Source of the DNA: an uncultured Prevotellaceae bacterium
GTDB taxonomy: Bacteria > Bacteroidota > Bacteroidia > Bacteroidales > Bacteroidaceae
Assembly (NCBI GenBank): GCA_900313845.1
Contig: OMTC01000056.1
Coordinates: forward strand, 1-8,463
DNA: 8,463 bases
Direction of reading: 5' to 3'
Below are positions 1-4,437 of this stretch, piece by piece. The notes under the pieces are model-generated. The model made no database searches and was not told the origin of the DNA. It worked only from the letters and a program-made list of their open reading frames with translations. A program made the position numbers and the translations under genes. Positions within the stretch are counted from its first letter, which is position 1. Each line of letters opens with the position of its first letter.

Positions 1-1
1 A

Positions 2-37
2 GAGTATCTGAAGGGGCTGGTGTTGTATGTGGAATAA
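2..37 (+). CDS. possible C-terminal end of an upstream gene (partial)
   Basis: Reading from base 2 gives EYLKGLVLYVE and then TAA at 35-37. This looks like the final hydrophobic strand of a globular protein, and the repeats and terminator that follow it are where a plus-strand gene would end. The other two forward frames are less protein-like; frame 1 stays open to a TGA at 67-69. Eleven codons are too few to name a family, and the start lies outside the window. The assignment is inference. Confidence 0.3.
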   Translation, partial: EYLKGLVLYVE

Positions 38-43
38 AGAAGG

Positions 44-115
44 GCTTCGGCAAAACCGAAGCTTACTGAGAATGAAATAAATGCTTTGGCAGAACCGAAG
101 CTTACAGAGAATGAA
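44..115. repeat. two tandem 33-bp hairpin repeats, 39-bp period
   Basis: Copies at 44-76 and 83-115 agree at 30 of 33 positions, with differences at 48/87, 53/92 and 67/106. Each begins with a 7-bp stem and 5-nt loop: GCTTCGG-CAAAA-CCGAAGC (44-62) and GCTTTGG-CAGAA-CCGAAGC (83-101). The C-to-T change at 87 turns a C-G pair into a U-G wobble, so both stems can form. The shared tail is CTTAC(T/A)GAGAATGAA. The period of 39 is a multiple of three and is in phase with the possible upstream coding end. The repeats could be transcript-end hairpins or degenerate coding repeats. Confidence 0.7.
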
Positions 116-120
116 GAATA

Positions 121-158
121 AAAAAATGAAGAATGGCTGTCGTCATTCTTCATTTTTT
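121..158. terminator. bidirectional intrinsic terminator
   Basis: A perfect 15-bp inverted repeat (121-135 with 144-158) has an 8-nt loop GCTGTCGT. Each strand ends in a run of T from the outer part of the arm. It lies between the possible upstream plus-strand gene and the convergent end of skp on the minus strand, so it can serve both. Confidence 0.75.
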
Positions 159-171
159 AGTTTTCCTTTGA

Positions 172-195
172 GATGAAAAGGGAAGATATTTCATC
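172..195. other. small inverted repeat just past the skp stop
   Basis: GATGAAA (172-178) is repeated inverted as TTTCATC (189-195) with a 10-nt loop. On the minus strand it lies 10 nt after the skp stop codon and ahead of the stronger terminator at 121-158. It may be a first weak hairpin protecting the mRNA 3' end. No U-tract follows it directly, so its role is uncertain. Confidence 0.35.
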
Positions 196-205
196 CCATT
201 AGGAA

Positions 206-841
206 TTATTTGCTTTTCTTTTCTTCCTTCTTAGGAGCGTTCTTCTTGTCTTTTGCATAGCGCTTGTTAAGAGCGGCAACTACTTCGTCGGTTACGTCGT
301 AGGCTTCGTTAGCATAAAGAACTTGGTCGATGCCTGAAGATTTGCAGAGAATGAAGTCGTAACCCTTCTCCTTGGCATAGCTCTTCATGAAGGATTGGAT
401 AGTGTCGGTGAGAGTCTGCAATTCCTTGGCATACTCTTCCTGAAGTGTGTTGGAAAGGCGAGTCTGGAGGTCTTGGATGTCCTGCTGGAACTTGCCGAGG
501 CGAGCTTGCTCGTTATTGTATTCTTCTTGAGTTATCTGATTCTTCTGCACACGGTTCTGGAAACTCTGCACCTGAGCAGCGAAGTTCTTTCCCTTCTCAT
601 TGATGGTATTCTCAGCATTTGCTTGCTTCTTCTGGAACTTTTCCTGAGCATCTTTGTAGAGCTCATACTGATTGGTGAGCGTGTCGATAAGTACAAATGC
701 AATTTTCAAACCAGAACCAGTCTGTGCTGGTGCTTCTGCGGTACTCTGCTTTGGAGCAGGTGCCTCGTTGTTCTGACAAGCTGCACAAAGAGCAGCTACT
801 GTGAGTGTTAAAAGTCCGTTGCGGACTGCTTTCATTTTCAT
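206..841 (-). CDS. skp: Skp/OmpH-family periplasmic chaperone, predicted lipoprotein
   Basis: This 211-residue protein resembles Skp (OmpH), the envelope chaperone that holds unfolded outer-membrane proteins in the periplasm. Residues 1-21 form a signal peptide ending LCAAC, with Cys22 the likely lipidated residue; the -3 position is Cys rather than the usual Leu, so the lipobox is imperfect. A low-complexity Ala/Pro/Gln linker (about 23-43) precedes a first beta strand (KIAFVLIDTL). A long Gln/Glu/Lys-rich coiled coil follows (about 56-155), then returning strands (YDFILC, 161-166) and the DVTDEVVAALNKRYAK segment common to Bacteroidetes members. A Lys-rich tail (198-211) is extra. E. coli Skp is soluble and about 160 residues, so this form is longer and apparently membrane-anchored. 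It is the second gene of a minus-strand pair, 29 nt after a small membrane protein. Met3 is an alternative start. Confidence 0.85.
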   Translation of the reverse strand: MKMKAVRNGLLTLTVAALCAACQNNEAPAPKQSTAEAPAQTGSGLKIAFVLIDTLTNQYELYKDAQEKFQKKQANAENTINEKGKNFAAQVQSFQNRVQKNQITQEEYNNEQARLGKFQQDIQDLQTRLSNTLQEEYAKELQTLTDTIQSFMKSYAKEKGYDFILCKSSGIDQVLYANEAYDVTDEVVAALNKRYAKDKKNAPKKEEKKSK

Positions 842-870
842 ATTTGTTTTAATTTCTTAGTTTTTGAGTT

Positions 871-1080
871 CTATTTCTTGAATTCTGCCACTCCGCGCTT
901 CTTGTGACGCATTTCGAAGTCCTGGCTTTGTGCGCAGTGAATGCCTCTGTCGCGCATAGCTTTACTTCCGGAAACATGAGTGTTAGGGAAGCGTCCGTTC
1001 TTCTTGAAGAGGATTCTTATGCTAAGAAATACAAAGCATACAACAAGAATTAACAGAGTTGGTAGGATGAGTTTCGACAT
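871..1080 (-). CDS. uncharacterised 69-residue single-pass membrane protein
   Basis: I cannot name a characterised family. Residues 4-25 are a strong hydrophobic segment (LILPTLLILVVCFVFLSIRI), followed by a positively charged stretch, so a C-terminal domain in the cytoplasm is likely. The soluble part carries KKNGRFPNTHVSGSKAM and then RGIHCAQSQD with a single Cys at 49. My recollection is that similar short proteins with an N-G-(R/K)-F-P-N-T-H motif are widespread in Bacteroidetes, but I could not verify this. The ATG at 1078-1080 lies about 73 nt downstream of an exact TATCTTTG box. The gene precedes skp by 29 nt and is probably co-transcribed with it. It looks like a real gene: the organised hydrophobic-then-basic layout is not what a random frame gives, and nothing longer overlaps it. 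Confidence 0.75.
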   Translation of the reverse strand: MSKLILPTLLILVVCFVFLSIRILFKKNGRFPNTHVSGSKAMRDRGIHCAQSQDFEMRHKKRGVAEFKK

Positions 1081-1087
1081 ATTTTAC

Positions 1088-1095
1088 TAATTTTG
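1088..1095 (+). promoter_or_regulatory. candidate -7 box for pepD
   Basis: TAATTTTG is an exact match to the Bacteroidetes TAnnTTTG element on the plus strand. No TTTG is present at the expected 19-21 nt upstream. It would give a leader of roughly 120 nt before pepD. A weaker alternative is TTTG (1114-1117) with TATCATTG (1134-1141), but its 16-nt spacer is too short. Neither is convincing. Confidence 0.25.
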
Positions 1096-1114
1096 CAATT
1101 GTAAATATGGAACT

Positions 1115-1130
1115 TTGTGTTGACACACAA
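1115..1130. promoter_or_regulatory. palindrome in the divergent region, candidate operator
   Basis: TTGTGT-TGAC-ACACAA is a perfect 6-bp inverted repeat with a 4-bp centre. It lies midway between the small membrane protein gene and pepD. Two copies of TTGCAATT flank it at 1093-1100 and 1139-1146. The placement suits a regulator of one or both divergent units, but a short AT-rich palindrome can arise by chance. Confidence 0.3.
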
Positions 1131-1153
1131 GCATATCATTGCAATTCAGACTG

Positions 1154-1161
1154 CAAAGATA
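1154..1161 (-). promoter_or_regulatory. -7 box for the small membrane protein-skp unit
   Basis: Read on the minus strand this is TATCTTTG, an exact TAnnTTTG, followed by CAGTC as is common near Bacteroidetes transcription starts. A TTTG lies upstream at 1178-1181, but with a 16-nt spacer rather than the usual 19 or so. The start of transcription would fall near 1147, leaving a leader of about 65 nt. Confidence 0.5.
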
Positions 1162-1220
1162 GGTATTTTCTGATTTACAAATTGAAACGGAACACTTAAA
1201 AAACACTAAATTTATAGATT

Positions 1221-2681
1221 ATGAGCGAAGTGAAGCTAACTCCCAAGGCTGTGTTTGATTATTTTCATCAAATCAATGCCGTTCCTCGTCCATCGAAGCA
1301 CGAGGAAAAAATGATAGAATTCCTGAAAAACTTTGCTGCGGAACATGGACTGCCTTGCAAGGTGGATGAAGTGGGTAATGTGCTGATTTCAAAACCTGCC
1401 ACTCCTGGAAAGGAGAATGTGCCTGGCTTGATTCTTCAGGGACACATGGATATGGTGTGCGAAAAAGTGTCGGGACTTGATTTCGACTTTGAGAAGCAGC
1501 CTATTGAAACCTATATCGATGGAGAATGGATGCGTGCAAAAGGTACGACCCTTGGTGCCGACTGCGGTATTGGCGATGCATTGGCAATGGCTGTTCTGAC
1601 AGACGATACCTTAGAGCACGGACCTATTCAGGCATTGTTTACTCGCGATGAGGAAACAGGACTGACAGGTGCTTTTGGCATGAAGTCGGGCTTCATGGAT
1701 GGAAAATATCTCATCAACCTTGATAGCGAAGACGAGGGTGAGATTTTTGTGGGATGCGCTGGTGGAGCCAATACCACGGTAACATTCAATTACACTCGTG
1801 AGGCTTTGCCAGCAGGATATGTGCCTTTGCGAGTGAGTGTGGATAAATTGACGGGTGGACACTCAGGCGACGACATTAATAAGCGTCGTGCTAATGCCAA
1901 TAAGTTGTTGGCTCGCTTCCTTTATATTGTTTGGAACAAATATGATGCTCGACTCATTGAAATCAAGGGTGGAAATCTGCACAATGCCATCCCTCGCGAT
2001 GCATACGCAGTGATTGCCGTTCCAAGTGCTGATAAGGAAAACTTGCGTGTGGATTTCAACATGTTTACAGCTGATGTAGAAGAGGAATTCCATGTGGAGG
2101 AAAAGACGATGACATTCTCGTTGGAGAGCGAGTTGAATGCAGATGGAACGAAGCCAGAAGCAATCGACCAGAAAACGGCACGTGGGCTTATTTTTGCTTT
2201 ACAGGCAGTTCACAATGGCATTCTCGAAATGAATCAAGATATCACTTGGCTCGTGGAAACAAGTTCCAACTTGGCAAGCATCCGCACCAACGAGAACCAG
2301 ATTGTGATAGTAAGTAGCCAGCGTAGTTCTGCTTTGAGTTCCCGTGAAAATATGAGTAATACCTTTGCTGCTGCTTTCCGTTTGGCAGGAGCTGAAGTGG
2401 AAACGGGTGATGGATATCCAGGTTGGAAACCAAATCCAAATTCTGAATTGCTGAAGATTACTGTGGAAGCATACAAGAAATTGTTTGGTAAGGAACCACT
2501 TGTTCGTGCTATCCATGCAGGTTTGGAATGTGGACTCTTCAGTGAGAAATACCCTGGACTTGATATGGTAAGCTTTGGTCCTACATTACGAGGTGTTCAC
2601 TCACCAGATGAACGTTTGGAGATTAAAACCGTGCAGATGGTTTGGGATCATTTGGTTGAAATCATCAAGAACATTAAGTAG
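1221..2681 (+). CDS. pepD: aminoacyl-histidine dipeptidase (cytosolic non-specific dipeptidase, M20)
   Basis: PepD is a cytosolic di-zinc dipeptidase that releases amino acids from X-His and many other dipeptides. At 486 residues the protein is full length for the family. The metal and catalytic residues can be placed: H75 and D77 in GHMDMVCEK, D114 in LGADCGIGDA, the E144-E145 pair in TRDEETGLTGAFG (general base and ligand), D168 in LINLDSED, and H460 in RGVHSPDERLE. The dimerisation/lid domain occupies roughly 200-390 and contains TGGHSGDDINKRRANANKLL (211-230), where H214 is the family's lid histidine. GYPGWKPNPNS (399-409) and IHAGLECGLF (431-440) are further conserved blocks. The start follows an A-rich stretch without a Shine-Dalgarno site, as is normal here. 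The gene is monocistronic: a divergent neighbour lies upstream and a strong hairpin 18 nt downstream. Bacteroidales usually carry several pepD paralogues. Confidence 0.95.
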   Translation: MSEVKLTPKAVFDYFHQINAVPRPSKHEEKMIEFLKNFAAEHGLPCKVDEVGNVLISKPATPGKENVPGLILQGHMDMVCEKVSGLDFDFEKQPIETYIDGEWMRAKGTTLGADCGIGDALAMAVLTDDTLEHGPIQALFTRDEETGLTGAFGMKSGFMDGKYLINLDSEDEGEIFVGCAGGANTTVTFNYTREALPAGYVPLRVSVDKLTGGHSGDDINKRRANANKLLARFLYIVWNKYDARLIEIKGGNLHNAIPRDAYAVIAVPSADKENLRVDFNMFTADVEEEFHVEEKTMTFSLESELNADGTKPEAIDQKTARGLIFALQAVHNGILEMNQDITWLVETSSNLASIRTNENQIVIVSSQRSSALSSRENMSNTFAAAFRLAGAEVETGDGYPGWKPNPNSELLKITVEAYKKLFGKEPLVRAIHAGLECGLFSEKYPGLDMVSFGPTLRGVHSPDERLEIKTVQMVWDHLVEIIKNIK

Positions 2682-2698
2682 AACAAATAGAATAAATG

Positions 2699-2749
2699 AA
2701 AAATGAAGAGTGAAAAAAGTGGAATTCTTTTTTCACTCTTCATTTTTTT
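2699..2749. terminator. 21-bp perfect hairpin terminator of pepD
   Basis: The left arm 2699-2719 pairs perfectly with 2727-2747 around a 7-nt loop TGGAATT, and the strand ends in seven T (2743-2749). It begins 17 nt after the pepD stop. Its mirror A-run lets it act on the opposite strand for the convergent lipoprotein gene. The arms contain GAAGAGTGAA, the same word as the heptamer array that follows. Confidence 0.8.
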
Positions 2750-2753
2750 ATTC

Positions 2754-2799
2754 TTCACTCTTCACTCTTCACTCTTCATTCTTTATTCTTCATTCTTCA
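2754..2799. repeat. degenerate TTCACTC heptamer array
   Basis: Six tandem heptamers run from 2754 to 2795: three TTCACTC, then TTCATTC, TTTATTC and TTCATTC. A seventh partial unit supplies the TTCA that contains the stop codon (TGA on the minus strand, 2797-2799) of the lipoprotein gene. The word matches the right arm of the adjacent hairpin, where TTCACTCTTCATT occurs at 2732-2744 and again at 2768-2780. This suggests slippage or copying of terminator sequence. Confidence 0.7.
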
Positions 2800-3621
2800 A
2801 CGAAGGTTGTCCTCAAGCACTGCGTTTTTGCCATTCTTTAGCTCTTTCTTTCCTGCTCGTCCGTTCAGAATAACTTTGCCGTTTCCTTGAACAGAGGCTG
2901 TGATTTCACCAACGTCAAGGTCGATGGTGGCGGTACCACTACCCGTAGAAATTAAATCGACGTTGGCAGATTTCACTTTGAGGGTTAAGTCGTTTTTGTT
3001 GCTGGCATCGATGACAGTTTTTTTGCTACTTACTACATTCGCATCTGTTGGTGCCATGCCATAGCAAAGGATGGTAGCCGTTTCTCCTTCTATATATTTA
3101 AAGGAGGCTTTTGTGTTGCTGTTCGATTGGTATTTGAAGTCGGGGCAGAAGATGGAATCAGCAGTGATGGAGCCACCTCCCATGCCTCCCATATCGATTT
3201 TTGTACTGTGCAAAACGGGTAAAGTGATGTTTCCTCCACCTATATTGGATAAAATTCGGAGTTCGGGACACGAAATCTTTGCTGTGATCCGCGGATTGGT
3301 TTCGTAATGATTGATATCGCTGTTTTCTTCGCTTGGAATGCTGAGTGTGAGCAATCCACCATCCACGTCGTAGCGCAGAGAACTAACGAGTAGAGAATCT
3401 CCTTCCACAGTGGCGCTACAAGGACCTTCAGTAAACTCTATATTGATGCTTCCGATATTGGTGATTCCGAAAAAGTCGTTGTGTACAGGGAGGTTTCGCT
3501 GGATGATATTCTGTTCCACTTCTTTAGCTTTAGATGCTTGTTTTGAGCTTTTGTTTCCCGTATCAGAACATGCTGTCAACAAGAGGGCAGAACACAAAAA
3601 TATGTAGGTGTAAGTCTTCAT
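2797..3621 (-). CDS. lipoprotein with DUF2807 (putative auto-transporter adhesin head, GIN) domain
   Basis: This 274-residue predicted lipoprotein has signal residues 1-17 and lipobox LLTAC with Cys18. A short Ser/Lys-rich linker follows. From about residue 44 the sequence is a series of short beta strands with Gly and Asn turns: FFGITNIGSINIEF, ITAKISCPELRILSNIGGG, KIDMGGMGGGSITADSI, LKVKSANVDLISTGSGTATI, ITASVQGNGKVILNGRAG. That layout is typical of the DUF2807/GIN right-handed beta-helix found in many Bacteroidetes surface or periplasmic proteins of unknown ligand. The opening lacks the common R-x-V-x-F-x-x-V form, so the family call rests on overall pattern. The ATG at 3619-3621 is chosen because it gives the signal peptide; the frame stays open further upstream into slyD, but that extension has no sensible N-terminus. 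An exact -7 box lies 28 nt ahead of it. It is divergent from slyD and convergent with pepD. Confidence 0.75.
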   Translation of the reverse strand: MKTYTYIFLCSALLLTACSDTGNKSSKQASKAKEVEQNIIQRNLPVHNDFFGITNIGSINIEFTEGPCSATVEGDSLLVSSLRYDVDGGLLTLSIPSEENSDINHYETNPRITAKISCPELRILSNIGGGNITLPVLHSTKIDMGGMGGGSITADSIFCPDFKYQSNSNTKASFKYIEGETATILCYGMAPTDANVVSSKKTVIDASNKNDLTLKVKSANVDLISTGSGTATIDLDVGEITASVQGNGKVILNGRAGKKELKNGKNAVLEDNLR

Positions 3622-3648
3622 AAATATGATAATGTTAGATTTTGAATG

Positions 3649-3656
3649 CAAATTTA
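3649..3656 (-). promoter_or_regulatory. -7 box for the DUF2807 lipoprotein gene
   Basis: On the minus strand this reads TAAATTTG, an exact TAnnTTTG, followed by CA. It would start transcription close to 3642, about 20 nt before the lipoprotein ATG. I see no TTTG at the usual -33 distance. It sits 22 bp from an equally exact box on the opposite strand, so the two upstream regions overlap. Confidence 0.4.
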
Positions 3657-3678
3657 GGAAAATCTCGGAAAATATTCT

Positions 3679-3686
3679 TATATTTG
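3679..3686 (+). promoter_or_regulatory. -7 box for the slyD-aroC-ssb-PPTase-kdsA-kdsD unit
   Basis: TATATTTG, followed by CAGC, is an exact TAnnTTTG on the plus strand. The nearest -33-like element is TTTA at 3653-3656, with a 22-nt spacer. Transcription would begin near 3693 and leave about 110 nt before slyD. A second, weaker candidate is TTTG (3734-3737), a 19-nt spacer, then TATTTTG (3757-3763), which lacks one base of the consensus. Confidence 0.45.
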
Positions 3687-3702
3687 CAGCAAAAGCTGCG
3701 AA
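3683..3702 (+). other. short hairpin at the start of the slyD leader
   Basis: TTTGCAGC (3683-3690) can pair with GCTGCGAA (3695-3702) around an AAAA loop. The core is GCAGC/GCTGC, extended by a T-G wobble and two T-A pairs. It overlaps the -7 box and the predicted start of transcription, so it may be an operator-like dyad rather than an RNA structure. Confidence 0.3.
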
Positions 3703-3715
3703 AATTACTTGCATC

Positions 3716-3778
3716 ATGGCAAAGAAAGACTTCTTTGCTTGTTTGTGTATGTGTAGTATTTTGCATCTTATGAAATAG
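3716..3778 (+). CDS. possible 20-codon cysteine-rich upstream ORF of slyD
   Basis: ATG at 3716 opens a frame reading MAKKDFFACLCMCSILHLMK, with TAG at 3776-3778. It ends 26 nt before the slyD ATG, within the predicted slyD leader. Cys falls at 9, 11 and 13 after a basic start (AKKD). It could be a leader peptide, a tiny membrane or metal-binding peptide, or chance. No clear ribosome binding site helps, since this lineage generally lacks them. Another promoter candidate (3734-3763) overlaps it and would leave it untranscribed. Confidence 0.25.
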   Translation: MAKKDFFACLCMCSILHLMK

Positions 3779-3804
3779 AAATAATTAGAAATAAAAAACA
3801 GTTT

Positions 3805-4398
3805 ATGGCAATTCAGAACTATTATGTCACGGTGGCTTACCAACTCTATGTGAAGGATGAAGATGATGAGAAGGAAGCACTTGTGGAGCAGTGTGATGCT
3901 GCACATCCATTCCAATTCATCAGTCATCTTGCGAGCGTGCTTCCAGCATTCGAGAAGGAAGTCCTGGCAAAGGAAAAGGGCGAAGCGTTCGATTTCGTGA
4001 TTCCTTGTGCAGAGGCTTATGGTGAGTTCAACGATGAAATGATGTTCGATGTTGACAAGAAAATCTTTGAAATCAACGGAAAGTTTGATAGTGAGAGAAT
4101 CTATGAAGGGAATGTGATTCCACTTCAGGATGAAGATGGCTCACGCTATCATGCTATGGTGATTGAGGTGAAAGACAAGGCTGTGACTATCGACTTGAAT
4201 CATCCACGTGCAGGACAGGATTTGCCCTTCGTGGGGACTGTGGTGGAAAAGCGAGAAGCAACCAACGAGGAAGTGACTCAGATGGTAAATGTGCTGAGTG
4301 GCGGTTGTGGTTGTGGATGCGGTGGAAACTGCAATGGTAGTTGTGGAAGCGGAGGATGTGAAGGTGGTAGTTGCGAAGAGGGTTGCTGCTGCAACTAA
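3805..4398 (+). CDS. slyD: SlyD-like FKBP-type peptidyl-prolyl isomerase with cysteine-rich metal-binding tail
   Basis: SlyD is a cytosolic prolyl isomerase and chaperone whose C-terminal tail binds nickel and other metals. The FKBP part covers about 5-75 and 125-160. It opens with YVTVAYQLYV, passes through ASVLPAFEKEVLAKEKGEAFDFVIPCAEAYGEF, then resumes after the inserted chaperone flap (about 76-125) at IDLNHPRAGQDLPF, which matches the family's D-x-N-H-P-L-A-G-x-x-L-x-F block. The ending REATNEE fits SlyD. The last 30 residues (168-197) hold ten cysteines and no histidine, whereas E. coli SlyD has a mixed His/Cys/Asp tail. At 197 residues the length matches E. coli SlyD (196). It is the first gene of a six-gene plus-strand run, 39 nt ahead of aroC, and divergent from the lipoprotein gene. 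Confidence 0.9.
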   Translation: MAIQNYYVTVAYQLYVKDEDDEKEALVEQCDAAHPFQFISHLASVLPAFEKEVLAKEKGEAFDFVIPCAEAYGEFNDEMMFDVDKKIFEINGKFDSERIYEGNVIPLQDEDGSRYHAMVIEVKDKAVTIDLNHPRAGQDLPFVGTVVEKREATNEEVTQMVNVLSGGCGCGCGGNCNGSCGSGGCEGGSCEEGCCCN

Positions 4399-4416
4399 AA
4401 CCAAAGATTTGTTCCG

Positions 4417-4437
4417 TTTGTCTTCAATATTGACAAA
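4417..4437 (+). other. inverted repeat abutting the aroC start codon
   Basis: TTTGTC (4417-4422) and GACAAA (4432-4437) form a 6-bp stem with a 9-nt loop, ending on the base before the aroC ATG. In the RNA this would fold right against the initiation site and could modulate aroC translation relative to slyD. The stem is short and only a third G/C, so the case is weak. Confidence 0.25.

Noticed and set aside
44..115. Two-unit 39-bp repeat as a CRISPR remnant
   Set aside because: Two 33-bp copies separated by only 6 bp leave no room for spacers, and no cas genes are nearby.
395..811. 138-codon plus-strand frame opposite skp
   Set aside because: It is the antisense of a well-supported Skp coding region. 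Its Leu/Ser/Val-rich composition mirrors the Lys/Gln/Glu codons of skp, and it has no recognisable domain.
1120..1139. TTGACA (1120-1125) with TATCAT (1134-1139) as a sigma-70 promoter
   Set aside because: The spacer is only 8 bp against the usual 17, and this lineage uses the TTTG/TAnnTTTG form.
2754..2799. Heptamer array as a CRISPR or iteron origin
   Set aside because: The units are contiguous 7-mers without spacers, there are no cas or replication-initiator genes, and the word matches the adjacent terminator arm.
3622..3927. 102-residue N-terminal extension of the DUF2807 lipoprotein frame
   Set aside because: The extension overlaps the slyD start and both promoters and lacks sensible protein character. 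The internal Met at 3619-3621 begins a clean lipoprotein signal peptide.
4305..4395. Glycine/cysteine-rich tail of SlyD as a separate metallothionein gene or frameshift artefact
   Set aside because: The frame is continuous with the FKBP domain, no new start lies ahead of the tail, and metal-binding tails are normal for SlyD.
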